A stretch of 64,000 nt of DNA from G965220305 sp965220305 (lineage in GTDB: Bacteria; Chloroflexota; Dehalococcoidia; Lucifugimonadales; UBA3495). This document shows positions 8,937 to 17,592 of this stretch, in pieces (within the stretch, counting starts at the first letter, position 1; every line of letters begins with the position of its first letter). The notes under the pieces are model-generated. The model was not told the DNA's origin, made no database searches, and saw only the letters and a list, made by a program, of their open reading frames with translations. The position numbers were made by a program, and so were the translations under genes. The stretch spans positions 3,472,001 through 3,536,000 of the forward strand of contig OZ244817.1 of the NCBI GenBank assembly GCA_965220305.1, written 5' to 3'.

Positions 8937-8958
8937 ATAATTGGAAAGGCTGTGACTC

Positions 8959-9729
8959 TTGCGTATATTAATGATTGGCGACATTATCGGTCGCCCCGGT
9001 CGCCGGGCTGTGCGCAGCTTGGTCCCGGAATTACGGGATGAATACGACATAGACCTGGTTATCGCCAATGCGGAGAACACCGCTGGCGGCTTTGGCCTGA
9101 CCCTGGACACCGCCGAAGAGCTCTTGAATAGTGGCGTAGATGTTCTGACTTCGGGCAACCATATTTGGGACCAGAAGGAAATAATCCCCCACATGGATGA
9201 GGGCCTGCCCCTGCTGCGCCCGGCAAATTATCCGGACTCGCCGGGGCGGGGTTACCTGGTACAGGACGGAGTGATGGTGGTCAACCTCATGGGTCGGGTC
9301 TTTATGGCCCCGTTGGAATGCCCCTTCCGCACCGCCGACGACCTGTTGCGGGAGACCCAGGCGCCGGACCGGCCCAAGGTTATCATTGTGGACTTTCATG
9401 CCGAAGCAACGTCGGAGAAACAAGGCTTGGGTTGGTACCTGGACGGCAGGGTCAGCGCGGTGTTGGGCACCCATACCCACGTGGGAACCGTCGATGCCCG
9501 GATTCTTCCCCGGGGGACGGCGTACCTCACGGACGTGGGAATGACGGGCCCGGTGAACTCAGTTATAGGCAGCGACACCGGCCCGGTTCTGGAGCGGTTC
9601 CTGACGGGAATGCCGCAGCGGTTAACGGTAGCCAGCGGCCCGGTGACGATGAACTCGGTGCTAATTGACGTGGACCGGGATACGGGCCAAGCCACCGCAA
9701 TTCAACGAATAGATAGGACGGTAGTTTAG
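8959..9729 (+). CDS. ymdB: YmdB-like metallophosphoesterase (TIGR00282 family)
   Basis: A 256-residue calcineurin-like phosphoesterase; the Bacillus homologue YmdB hydrolyses 2',3'-cAMP and affects biofilm and motility choice. The start is a TTG (8959) giving RILMIGDIIGRPGRRAV; an upstream GGAAAGG supports it. Metal-site motifs are visible: GDIIGRPG, ANAENTAGGFG, LTSGNHIWDQKE, VDFHAEATSEK, and GTHTHVGTVDARIL. rny precedes it, as in many bacteria, and a PHP gene follows one base after its stop. Confidence 0.93.
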   Translation: MRILMIGDIIGRPGRRAVRSLVPELRDEYDIDLVIANAENTAGGFGLTLDTAEELLNSGVDVLTSGNHIWDQKEIIPHMDEGLPLLRPANYPDSPGRGYLVQDGVMVVNLMGRVFMAPLECPFRTADDLLRETQAPDRPKVIIVDFHAEATSEKQGLGWYLDGRVSAVLGTHTHVGTVDARILPRGTAYLTDVGMTGPVNSVIGSDTGPVLERFLTGMPQRLTVASGPVTMNSVLIDVDRDTGQATAIQRIDRTVV

Positions 9730-9730
9730 G

Positions 9731-10579
9731 ATGGAAGCGCTGGTTGACCTCCATTTGCATACCACGGCGTCCGATGGACGTCTCTCCCCCACCGAGCTCA
9801 TTCAGTTGGTGGCCAGCAAGGGCGTTAAGGTGGTGTCCGTATCCGACCACGACACCACCGAGGGGCTGGCAGAGGTATCCAGGGCGATCGAGGAATTCCC
9901 CGATATGCGACTGATTCCCGGCATTGAGTTGAGTACGGACATTCCCGGGGATGAGATCCACATGCTGGGCTATTTCATGGAGTACGATGATCCGGAGTTC
10001 CAGCAAGTCTTGCGCCGCTTCCGGGCAGGACGGGTGGACCGGGCCAAAATGATGGTGGAAAAGTTGGCCAGCCTGGGGCTGGAAGTAGAATGGGAGCGAG
10101 TCCAAGCTATCGCCGGAGATGGGTCGGTGGGTCGCCCCCATATTGCCCTGGCCTTGGTGGAGAAAGGGTACTTCAAAGAGCCCAAGGAGCCCTTCTTCGA
10201 GTTTCTAGGCCGGAACGGACTGGCTTACGCGGAGCGGGAAAAGATGACTCCCTCCGAGGGAGTGCAACTGCTGGCCCGGGTAGGGGGAGTGCCGGTGCTG
10301 GCCCATCCAGCCCAACTGCAGGACTTGGACCAGAAGGTGGAGGAATTGAAAGCCGCCGGACTCCGGGGGATGGAGGTCCACTACGCCATGTATTCGCCGG
10401 AAACGGTGGACTACCTGTTGAGTGTGGCCCGCCGACACGACTTGATACCCTGCGGGGGCAGCGATTATCACGGGCTGGGCAACACCGGTGAGCTGCTGCC
10501 GGGACTCCTGGGGCCGCCTATGGAAACAGTGGAACGGCTGGAAGAGGCCCACCGAGAGTTGCTACAAGCGCATAGATAG
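9731..10579 (+). CDS. PHP domain phosphoesterase
   Basis: 282-residue PHP protein, probably a 3',5'-nucleoside bisphosphate phosphatase / RNase AM type (TrpH/YciV). Metal ligands are seen in DLHLHTTASDGRLSP (HxH), SVSDHDTTEG, the GIELSTD segment, LAHPAQL and the C-terminal GGSDYHG. It starts one base after the ymdB-like stop, so the two are translationally linked. Function is predicted from family only; a histidinol-phosphatase-like role is the main alternative. Confidence 0.92.
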   Translation: MEALVDLHLHTTASDGRLSPTELIQLVASKGVKVVSVSDHDTTEGLAEVSRAIEEFPDMRLIPGIELSTDIPGDEIHMLGYFMEYDDPEFQQVLRRFRAGRVDRAKMMVEKLASLGLEVEWERVQAIAGDGSVGRPHIALALVEKGYFKEPKEPFFEFLGRNGLAYAEREKMTPSEGVQLLARVGGVPVLAHPAQLQDLDQKVEELKAAGLRGMEVHYAMYSPETVDYLLSVARRHDLIPCGGSDYHGLGNTGELLPGLLGPPMETVERLEEAHRELLQAHR

Positions 10580-10605
10580 GGAGCGCCGGGACAAGTCTCC
10601 CGCTG

Positions 10606-11280
10606 ATGGAGCTTGTAGCACTGTACCTGTACGCCTTCCTGCTGGGGTCCTTCCCCACCACCCTCGTTGTTGGCCGGGTGCTGAGAGGGGTGGACATCCG
10701 CCGGTACGGCAGCGGCAACGTGGGAGTGACCAACCTTTCTCATCAGGTCGGCAAGAAGTGGTTGGCCCCTGTCATCCTCTTTGAAGTTGTGGTCAAAGGT
10801 TCCTCTGCAATATTGCTTGGCCGCTACTTCTTGGGATTGGAGTACCCTTCATGGCCCTTGGCCCTGGCCGGAATCCTGGCCGTGGCGGGCAACAACTGGT
10901 CAATTGTTCTTAAACTCCGGGGAGGCCGGGGCATTGCAGTGGCGGGCGGCACTCTGTTAGCATTGACGCCGCTGGCCTTTTTTGGCTTCGTAGCCGTGTT
11001 TTTGCCGGGGTGGCTGTTGACCCGCAGCGCCGGTGTGTGGACCCTTATCGGCTTGGCGTCCTTGCCGGTCTGGGCGCTGGCGCTGGGCCAGCCAACGGTA
11101 ATCGTAGGATACTGCACCCTCTTGGCAACGGTGATTGTCCTGAAGCGGTTGTTGTCCAACTGGGAGCCGCTTCCCAAGGGGATTCCCCGACGGCAAGTCT
11201 TCTTCAATCGGTTGCTATTCGATCGGGACGTGGCAGACCGGGCTGAATGGATTAGGCGGGCGCCCAGCGGACCGCAATAG
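10606..11280 (+). CDS. PlsY-like glycerol-3-phosphate acyltransferase
   Basis: A 224-residue integral membrane protein of the PlsY family, which transfers an acyl group from acyl-phosphate to glycerol 3-phosphate in phospholipid synthesis. It has LGSFPTTLVVGR in TM1, the RRYGSGNVGVTNLSHQVG motif (family GSGNxGATN) and LRGGRGIAVAGGTLL in place of the usual GGKGVAT loop. Helices cover residues 1-165; the C-terminal 60 residues are charged and longer than in typical PlsY. It lies 26 bp after the PHP gene. A second, more divergent copy is at 17593. Confidence 0.85.
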   Translation: MELVALYLYAFLLGSFPTTLVVGRVLRGVDIRRYGSGNVGVTNLSHQVGKKWLAPVILFEVVVKGSSAILLGRYFLGLEYPSWPLALAGILAVAGNNWSIVLKLRGGRGIAVAGGTLLALTPLAFFGFVAVFLPGWLLTRSAGVWTLIGLASLPVWALALGQPTVIVGYCTLLATVIVLKRLLSNWEPLPKGIPRRQVFFNRLLFDRDVADRAEWIRRAPSGPQ

Positions 11281-11304
11281 GTGGGACTGAAGCGGGAGTA
11301 ATTT

Positions 11305-11841
11305 ATGGACCAGCCTTCACAGGCGGAACAGGAGCTTACGAATTTCTGTCACTGGCACCCGCAGGCAGAGACCAGAATTTCCTGCAGTCGGTGCGGTAAA
11401 TTTATGTGCACCCAGTGTATGGTGCAGGCTCCCGTGGGAATCCGATGCCGGGAGTGCGGCCGGGTCTCCCCCATGCCCACTTTTGATGTGCGCCCGGCCA
11501 ACTATGCCTTAGCGGCGGGGCTGGCCACCCTGGTAGCCTTTGGTGGTGGGGTCCTGTGGTGGATAATTAACATGACCTTGCTCTTCTTCCTGGAAGGTCC
11601 AGTTTCTTCTTTACTGCTGTCGGCGCCGGCGCTGGCGGTGGGGTATGGGGGTGGGGAACTTATCAGCTTGGCAGTCAACCGAAAGCGTAGCGTCATCCTG
11701 GGTTGGATCGCCGGTGGCGCGGTGGTGGTATCCTGCCTGTTTGTTCTCCTGTTGCCAGGGCCGACATTCCTTGGGAGCATCTCCAGCTTAGTGATTGTCT
11801 TCGTCGCAGTTTTCATCGCCATTCAACGCGTCCGTCGTTAG
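11305..11841 (+). CDS. Membrane protein with N-terminal B-box-like zinc finger
   Basis: 178 residues. The first 50 hold a C/H-rich zinc-binding pattern: CHWHP, SCSRCGKFMCTQC, then GIRCRECGRV, resembling B-box-type fingers common at the N-terminus of bacterial membrane proteins. Four hydrophobic helices follow (about residues 67-90, 92-118, 135-155, 158-175). The end overlaps the recX 3' end by 54 bp on the opposite strand. It follows the plsY-like gene by 24 bp. Function unknown. Confidence 0.8.
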   Translation: MDQPSQAEQELTNFCHWHPQAETRISCSRCGKFMCTQCMVQAPVGIRCRECGRVSPMPTFDVRPANYALAAGLATLVAFGGGVLWWIINMTLLFFLEGPVSSLLLSAPALAVGYGGGELISLAVNRKRSVILGWIAGGAVVVSCLFVLLLPGPTFLGSISSLVIVFVAVFIAIQRVRR

Positions 11842-12333
11842 TTCGGACCAGAGCCGCTCTGTTATGTCCCGAACCAAGGGGTAGGCGAACCCGCGTCGCT
11901 GTAGATGGCCGCTCAACCGTTTCCTGAAATACTCTTCAGACCCTCCCCGTTCCAGAATCCTTCTTGCCACTCTCCGGCCTGCCGCGTAGGCGTTCCCTTG
12001 GTTGTCGTACCCGCTGAGGGTTTCTTGAATTATATCTCCGGGTACCCCCAGGCGGGCCAATTCCTGCTCCAGGAGTCTATCGCTGCGGGGCCGATGTTCC
12101 TCTCGGTTTTGGCGCCACCATTGGGCAAAGGCTGAGTCGTCCAAAAGCCCCTGCTCGCGCAATCTGGCGATGGCGGTGTCAACAGTTTGGGAGGGGAACC
12201 GGCGCAGCAGACGGCGGCGTATTTCCGCTTCGCTGCGCCCACGGTAGCGCAGTAACCGAAGGGCTGCGTCCCTGGCCTTGGCGTCAGTCGATTCTGGCTC
12301 GGGGGAGGCCGGGCGTCCTAGCATGAAGTCCAC
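11788..12333 (-). CDS. recX: Regulatory protein RecX
   Basis: RecX binds and restrains RecA filaments. The 181-residue protein consists mostly of charged three-helix repeats, with ALRLLRYRGRSEAEIRRRLL near the N-terminus and ARLREQGLLDDSAFAQWW in the second repeat, typical of the family. It begins 32 bp after recA ends and probably shares its transcript. Its 3' end overlaps the convergent zinc-finger membrane gene. Confidence 0.93.
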   Translation of the reverse strand: MDFMLGRPASPEPESTDAKARDAALRLLRYRGRSEAEIRRRLLRRFPSQTVDTAIARLREQGLLDDSAFAQWWRQNREEHRPRSDRLLEQELARLGVPGDIIQETLSGYDNQGNAYAAGRRVARRILERGGSEEYFRKRLSGHLQRRGFAYPLVRDITERLWSELTTDALNGDENCDEDNH

Positions 12334-12365
12334 CCGGCCGCCGCCTGTGGGGCGAGGATGATGGT

Positions 12366-13448
12366 CTACTCTTCCGATTCCGTAGCGGTCGGCAGGGACA
12401 ACTCGGCTCCGTCCTTGGCGGCGCTGGCTCCGTTGCTGGGCGGAGCCGCCGGGGAAGGACCCTTGCCTCGGACTCGGTCTTCGATGATTTGGGCAATCTC
12501 AGGATGCTCGCTCAAGAAGGATTTGGCCGCCTCCCGGCCCTGGCCCAGGCGTGTCTCATCGTAGGAGTAGAAGGCTCCGGACTTCTTGACGATGCCCTGG
12601 TCCACCCCCAATTCCAGCAGGTCGGCCATTTTGCTGATGCCCTGGTTGAACATGATGTCAAACTCGGTTACCCGGAAGGGTGCGGCAACCTTGTTCTTCA
12701 CTATCCGCGCCCGCACCCGGTTCCCGATTATCTCGGAGCCTTGTTTAATAGACTCGTGGCGGCGCAGGTCAATGCGGACCGAGCTGTAGAACTTTAGCGC
12801 CCGGCCTCCCGGGGTAACCTCCGGGCTGCCGTAGACCACTCCCACCTTCTCCCGTAGTTGGTTGATGAACACTACGGCGGTACGGGAGCGATGTATGGTG
12901 GAGGTCAACTTTCGCAACGCCTGGGACATCAACCGGGCTTGCAGGCCCACGTGGGTGTCACCCATGTCCCCGTCAATCTCTGCCTGGGGCACCAAGGCGG
13001 CCACGCTGTCCACCACCACTGTATCTATGGCGCCGCTGCGTACCAACTGCTCGGTAATGTCCAGGGCCTGTTCGGCGCTGTCGGGCTGTGATATGAGCAA
13101 GTCTTCGATATTCAGACCGCAGTTGGCGGCGTAGGTGGGATCCAGGGCGTGCTCGGCGTCCACGTAAGCGGCGAGGCCGCCCAGCTTTTGGGTCTCAGCC
13201 ATGATGTGGATGGCCAGAGTGGACTTGCCCGCCGATTCTCCGCCGTAGATTTCCGTCACGCGACCCCGGGGAATCCCGCCAACCCCAAGGGCCAAGTCCA
13301 CGCTCAGGGAGCCGGTGGGGATGACTTCGGTTACCAGTTGGTGGGCCATTTCGCCCAGGCGTATCACCGCACCCTTGCCGTGGTCTTTTTCAATGTTCCC
13401 CAGGGCGATTGCCAACGCGTCTGCTTTACTGCTTTCTGCCCGTGCCAT
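12366..13448 (-). CDS. recA: Recombinase RecA
   Basis: ATP-dependent strand-exchange protein and SOS co-protease. 360 residues, normal length. It has Walker [23 protein letters not shown], the [14 protein letters not shown]alker B strand, loop L1/L2 features ([20 protein letters not shown]) and INQLREKVG. The C-terminus is acidic ([13 protein letters not shown]). recX follows 32 bp downstream. A promoter with a candidate LexA box lies upstream. Confidence 0.99.
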   Translation of the reverse strand: MARAESSKADALAIALGNIEKDHGKGAVIRLGEMAHQLVTEVIPTGSLSVDLALGVGGIPRGRVTEIYGGESAGKSTLAIHIMAETQKLGGLAAYVDAEHALDPTYAANCGLNIEDLLISQPDSAEQALDITEQLVRSGAIDTVVVDSVAALVPQAEIDGDMGDTHVGLQARLMSQALRKLTSTIHRSRTAVVFINQLREKVGVVYGSPEVTPGGRALKFYSSVRIDLRRHESIKQGSEIIGNRVRARIVKNKVAAPFRVTEFDIMFNQGISKMADLLELGVDQGIVKKSGAFYSYDETRLGQGREAAKSFLSEHPEIAQIIEDRVRGKGPSPAAPPSNGASAAKDGAELSLPTATESEE

Positions 13449-13606
13449 GTTCAGCCTCTCAGTAGCTATCTCAATTAATCCAGTCCGACCCGCGCCTCAA
13501 CCCGCTCCCACTAATGGCGTGGCTGGTGATTCTTGCCCGGTGCAACACCGGAAGGGGCATGTTTATGGGTGAGTCTTGAGACAACCCTCAACCAGATTTG
13601 AGGCCA

Positions 13607-13636
13607 ATCCTAGCACATCAGTTCGGGGGCATACAA
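13607..13636 (-). promoter_or_regulatory. recA promoter with candidate LexA box
   Basis: On the minus strand: TTGTAT (13631-13636), 18-bp spacer, TAGGAT (13607-13612). In the spacer is CGAACTGATGTGC (13613-13625), which resembles the Gram-positive LexA box CGAAC-N4-GTTCG in its left half. The lexA promoter has a similar GAAC-N4-GTTT. The leader to the recA start is about 150 nt. Predicted, not proven. Confidence 0.45.
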
Positions 13637-13741
13637 GAAACTAATGTCAGTAATGGCCTGCCATAGGACTGGTTGTAAGGCCGGCAGGATGGGTCAGGCG
13701 CCTTGGAAGGTGGACGCGACGCGCCCCAAACACTAGAAGTC

Positions 13742-13972
13742 TCAATAATCGCCGTTGAAGCCAATGGTGACCTGGTCCCCTTCCACCAAAACCGGAGTAA
13801 TCCGTTCCCCGTTGGTCAGGGCCAGCAAGTTGGGGATTTTGTCCGGCTCCTTGTCCAAGTCAATCTCTTGGTACTCGACCCGGCGTCGGCGCATGTCCAT
13901 CTTCGCCGCGGCGGAGAAGGCGCAGTCCGGATGGGTGTATATTACTATGGTGGACGTGGCTTCCTGGGTCAT
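13742..13972 (-). CDS. Glutaredoxin-like protein
   Basis: 76 residues. A thioredoxin-fold core is visible: IVIYTHPDCAFSAAAKMDM, RRVEYQEIDLDKEP, the cis-Pro segment GERITPVLVEGD and the terminal IGFNGDY. The active site is CAFS, with one Cys, so it would act as a monothiol glutaredoxin or NrdH-like carrier. ATG 13972 is chosen because AGGAG lies at proper distance; an ATG two codons upstream lies inside the spacer. No operon partner. Confidence 0.85.
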   Translation of the reverse strand: MTQEATSTIVIYTHPDCAFSAAAKMDMRRRRVEYQEIDLDKEPDKIPNLLALTNGERITPVLVEGDQVTIGFNGDY

Positions 13973-14162
13973 GTGCATCTCCTGAAATGGTATTTATGGG
14001 CCTATTGTAAAAGGAGACGCCGGATTATACAACGAGGGGCGTTGTCGCCAGCCCCCGCCGGCCATGATATTCTATAGGATATAGTGGCTGTTCAGACGCT
14101 GGAGTTGTCTCGTTAAGAGGCAACTCCAGGGAACTATCAACTGACAGAGGAGAGGTAAAGGA

Positions 14163-14711
14163 ATGGCTCGAGTGCCTTACGTCAATCGCGAGGATCTGGA
14201 CCAGCAGGGTCAGGAAATTTACGACCGGATTAGGCAGGACCGCAATAGCGCCGAGGTAGGACTGCAATTCCGGGCAATGCTACATAGCCCCAATGCGGCT
14301 GGCTATCTGACTTCGATGGGCGCCCAACTCCGCTTCGACAGCTCCATGCCGGACCGTCTCAAGGAGTTGGCTATTATCCTGACGGCGCGGGAGTGGAACA
14401 GCGGGATTGAGTGGACGGGACACTCGGTGGCGGCGGCCAACGCCGGTGTAAGCGATGCTTCCATCGAGAATATACGTACCTGGAAGGCTCCCGATGGGTT
14501 GACCGAAGAGGAGGCGATAATCGCCCGGTTCGTGCAGCAGTCCATCCGGGAGAAGGATGTGTCCGACGCCAACTTTGAGGCCGCCCACAAACTCTTGGGT
14601 GAGCGAGGAGTAGTCGACCTGACCCTTACGGTGGCCTATTACACCGCCCTGGCCATCGCCCAAAACGCCTTGAAGCCCGAGATGGGTGGTGACCGGGTGT
14701 CTACCCTGTAA
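14163..14711 (+). CDS. Carboxymuconolactone decarboxylase-like protein (1)
   Basis: 182 residues, AhpD/CMD-like all-helical fold. It shares the opening MARVPYVNREDL with the copy at 15813 and has LHSPNAAGYLTSMGAQLRFD and PDRLKELAIILTAREWNSG, the family helix pair. The CxxC pair used by AhpD peroxidase-type members is missing (IEWTGHSVAAANAGV). A decarboxylase or isomerase role is therefore more likely than a peroxidase role, but no substrate can be named. It starts a four-gene plus-strand unit ending with a TPR protein; AGGAG lies ahead of the ATG. Confidence 0.88.
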   Translation: MARVPYVNREDLDQQGQEIYDRIRQDRNSAEVGLQFRAMLHSPNAAGYLTSMGAQLRFDSSMPDRLKELAIILTAREWNSGIEWTGHSVAAANAGVSDASIENIRTWKAPDGLTEEEAIIARFVQQSIREKDVSDANFEAAHKLLGERGVVDLTLTVAYYTALAIAQNALKPEMGGDRVSTL

Positions 14712-14749
14712 CCCGGTCCTATTCCAGCGTCTACAGAGGCAGGACCAGC

Positions 14750-15811
14750 GTGGCCCCATTGGCAGCGCTTTCAAGGCGTTTTCAGGATTTCGCCCGGTTG
14801 GAGTGCCGGGGCTCTTCGCCCCTTTACGAATGTCTTTCCCAGGGTGTGGCTGCCGATGGGGCATTGTTGGGGCTGGCCGCCAGCACCAGAAAGGGTCAGC
14901 CCGCGCCCAACCTGTTTTTCGCGGCGGTCCACTTTCTGCTGTTGCAGGGAGCGGAGCACCCATTGGCGGCCTTCTACGCCAGCCTCGGCGGCGCGTGGGA
15001 CGGGAGGGAAGACCCCTGCCCGGCCTTCAGGCACTTCTGTTTACAGCACTGCGAGGAGATAGTTGGTCTAATATCCCACAGAATCGTTCAAACCAATGCG
15101 GTCAAGCGTTGCTCCTGTCTCCTGCCGGCTTTTGCCTATGTGGACCGGGGCGTTGCACCGAGGCCGCTGGCCCTGGTTGAAGTTGGCACCAGCGCGGGGC
15201 TGAACTTGCTATGGGACCGCTTCAGCTACGATTACGGTCAGGGGCGGCGTTGCGGAGATGGCAGTTCCCCGGTACAGCTAACCTGCTCGGTGCGAGGCTC
15301 CCTTGCGCCGCCGTTGCCTGAGCTGCTTCCCGAGGTCAAATACCGGGTTGGAATAGACCTGCTTCCGGTCGAAATAAGCGACCCGGGCGCTGTAATGTGG
15401 CTGCGGGCCCTGGTTTGGCCGGAACACGGGGAGAGGATGGAGATATTGAGTCGGGCCATCGAAGTCGCCCGGCAAGACCCCCCCGAAATCATCCAGGGCA
15501 ACGCCATTGACGTGCTGCCGGACCTGTTGCGGGATATGCCAGTAGATTGTCATTTGTGCCTCTATCATAGCCACACGCTCAACCAGTTCACGGTAGAAGA
15601 CCGGACCGCCTTCCACCAAGTGCTAGAACAGTTCGGGAAGGTGCGGGACTTGGACGTGGTGTACATGGAACTGGGTAAAGGGGTTGGGCATTCGGTGGTC
15701 GGGCTCTCGTCTCACCGGGACGGGAACAGGGCGGACCGGCGCCTGGCGGAGTGCGATACCCACGGGGCTTGGATCAGGTGGTTGGTACCTGAAACTGAAG
15801 GAGTAGATTAG
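14750..15811 (+). CDS. DUF2332 family protein
   Basis: 353 residues from a GTG. It matches DUF2332: an N-terminal RRFQDFARLECRGSSPLYE, a central LVEVGTSAGLNLLWDRFSYDY motif that resembles a SAM-dependent methyltransferase glycine loop, then DLLPVEISDPGAVMWLRALV with PEHGERM, and the C-terminal CLYHSHTLNQF. No function has been assigned to the family with certainty; a methyltransferase-like fold is inferred from the GTSAG loop. It is flanked on both sides by CMD-like genes: 38 bp after the first, and the second starts one base after its stop, which indicates translational coupling. Confidence 0.88.
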   Translation: MAPLAALSRRFQDFARLECRGSSPLYECLSQGVAADGALLGLAASTRKGQPAPNLFFAAVHFLLLQGAEHPLAAFYASLGGAWDGREDPCPAFRHFCLQHCEEIVGLISHRIVQTNAVKRCSCLLPAFAYVDRGVAPRPLALVEVGTSAGLNLLWDRFSYDYGQGRRCGDGSSPVQLTCSVRGSLAPPLPELLPEVKYRVGIDLLPVEISDPGAVMWLRALVWPEHGERMEILSRAIEVARQDPPEIIQGNAIDVLPDLLRDMPVDCHLCLYHSHTLNQFTVEDRTAFHQVLEQFGKVRDLDVVYMELGKGVGHSVVGLSSHRDGNRADRRLAECDTHGAWIRWLVPETEGVD

Positions 15812-15812
15812 C

Positions 15813-16355
15813 ATGGCTAGAGTGCCTTATTTGAACCGGGAAGAACTGTCGCCGGAGCATCAGGCGTCCTACGACCGAATTGCGGACACTCGTGGCGTGG
15901 TCGGCCCCAACTTCCAGGCGCTGTTCAACAGTCCCATCGCTACCGAGCGATTTGCTTCCTTTGGGGAGTACCTGCGTTTTGATTCGGAAATTCCGCCCCG
16001 GCTCAAAGAGTTGGTGATTCTGGCCGCCGCCCGGGAGGCCAACAACGGCTACGTCTGGACGGCTCACGAGAAGCTGGCCCGGGAGCGCGGCGTGGCTGAT
16101 GCTATTATCGAGGCCATCAGGGACCGCAGCGCGCCCGCCGGACTCTCCGGCGATGATGCCAGCGCCGTGGCATTCGCCAAAGAGTTGCTGATAAACAGTG
16201 AAATTTCCGATGACACCTTCGCGGCGGTACACGGGTTGCTGGGAGACCAGGCCACCGTGGATATAACTTTGCTGATACTGTATTATTCCAGCCTGGCCCT
16301 GGCGCTTCAGGCGGTGAGGGTAGAATTGCCCGAGGGTGTGGCATCTACCCTCTGA
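15813..16355 (+). CDS. Carboxymuconolactone decarboxylase-like protein (2)
   Basis: 180 residues, start ATG one base after the DUF2332 stop. It begins MARVPYLNREELSPEHQ and has FNSPIATERFASFGEYLRFD and PPRLKELVILAAAREANN, like the first copy, and ends VASTL as the first ends VSTL. The two are paralogues but clearly diverged. The AhpD-type CxxC pair is again absent. Function inferred only at fold level. Confidence 0.88.
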   Translation: MARVPYLNREELSPEHQASYDRIADTRGVVGPNFQALFNSPIATERFASFGEYLRFDSEIPPRLKELVILAAAREANNGYVWTAHEKLARERGVADAIIEAIRDRSAPAGLSGDDASAVAFAKELLINSEISDDTFAAVHGLLGDQATVDITLLILYYSSLALALQAVRVELPEGVASTL

Positions 16356-16422
16356 ATCGCAGGTCATCCCGCTTCTCTTTTAGTCCGCGGCATTCCCCTT
16401 AAGCCGCTTGAGGAAATCTTAA

Positions 16423-17583
16423 ATGGAACACTCCTACGCTTCCCTGGCGCACCTGGTCCAGTTGCTTGAGCAGAGCGACATCGGCGCTACTCTAATCACC
16501 CCCCTGCCCAGGGGCGGCAGGCTGCGGGGTCAGGCCCGCCGGGAAATGCAACTTGCCCTGGAGGAATTGGAAGCCTGCGAGGGCGGTAAGAGCAGCCTGG
16601 CCTACGGGAACGGGTGTTTTTCTCTGGCCCGGTACGCCGACGCGGCCAACGTATTCCAGCAAATTCTGGAAGAGAGACCGGACCACCCGGAGGCCCGTTT
16701 CAACCTGGGATTGGCTTACGCCAGGTTGAGGCATTACCAGCTTGCGGTGGATGAATTTACCCAAGTGCTGAATCAATCGCCCACTTTGGCGGAGGCCCAT
16801 TATCAGCGGGGCAATGTCTACGACGACCTGGGCGAGTCCGATTTAGCGCTGGCGGACTACGCCTTCGCCCTTGACCTCAACCCCCACTACCTTCGGGCCT
16901 CCTACAACCGGGGGGTGGTGCTGGCCAAGGTGGGCCGCCACGAAGAGGCGGTGGCCGAGTTCAGCCGGGTAATCGGTCTGAGTCCCGGGCTGTCCAACGC
17001 CTACCTGAATCGGGGCGCTTCCCTGGACGAGCTTTCCCAACACGACGAAGCCATCGAGGACTACAGCGTGGCCATCGAGTGCAATCCCGACAACGCCGAT
17101 GCCTGGTTCAACCGGGCCAGGACCCATTACTACCTGGGGGCCGTGGATGGGGCGGTGGCAGACTATTCCCAGGTTATCAGCCTGCGCCCGGACGATACCG
17201 AGGCCTACAACAACCGGGGTTTGGCCTTCGATGCCTTGGGCGAATACGACAACGCACTCCGGGACTACGCCGCCGCGCTGGAACTGAAGCCCGGATTCGC
17301 CGAGACTCTGAACAATCGGGGAGCGGCCCATGAGGCCCTCGATGACTGGGAGCGGGCCCTGGAGGACTACTTGACGGCCCTGGCACAGATGCCCGGGTTC
17401 GCCGCCCCCTGCTACAACGCCGCTAGGCTGTACGCGAAAATGGACGACGTTGACCGTTGTGTTCAATACTTGAGTCAGGCCATTGACTTGGAGCCTTCAT
17501 TGGCGGATGAGGCTGCCCGGGATGATGAGTTGGGGTGGGTGTTGGAACTTCGGCGGTTGCGGGACGACCGGCGGGGCCGGTAA
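16423..17583 (+). CDS. Tetratricopeptide repeat protein
   Basis: 386 residues, made of about nine consecutive TPR motifs from residue 65 on (for example AEAHYQRGNVYDDLGESDLA, SNAYLNRGASLDELSQHDEA, TEAYNNRGLAFDALGEYDNA). TPRs form superhelical scaffolds for protein-protein contact. The first 60 residues are non-repetitive (LVQLLEQSDIGATLITPLPR). No signal peptide or catalytic domain, so probably a cytosolic scaffold. Last gene of the CMD-DUF2332-CMD unit (68 bp gap); convergent with the plsY-like gene at 17593. Confidence 0.9.
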   Translation: MEHSYASLAHLVQLLEQSDIGATLITPLPRGGRLRGQARREMQLALEELEACEGGKSSLAYGNGCFSLARYADAANVFQQILEERPDHPEARFNLGLAYARLRHYQLAVDEFTQVLNQSPTLAEAHYQRGNVYDDLGESDLALADYAFALDLNPHYLRASYNRGVVLAKVGRHEEAVAEFSRVIGLSPGLSNAYLNRGASLDELSQHDEAIEDYSVAIECNPDNADAWFNRARTHYYLGAVDGAVADYSQVISLRPDDTEAYNNRGLAFDALGEYDNALRDYAAALELKPGFAETLNNRGAAHEALDDWERALEDYLTALAQMPGFAAPCYNAARLYAKMDDVDRCVQYLSQAIDLEPSLADEAARDDELGWVLELRRLRDDRRGR

Positions 17584-17592
17584 CTGATGCCG

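Noticed and set aside
8772..8958. Possible small gene between rny and ymdB
   Set aside because: The region is explained by the terminator, and the small frames have no ribosome site.
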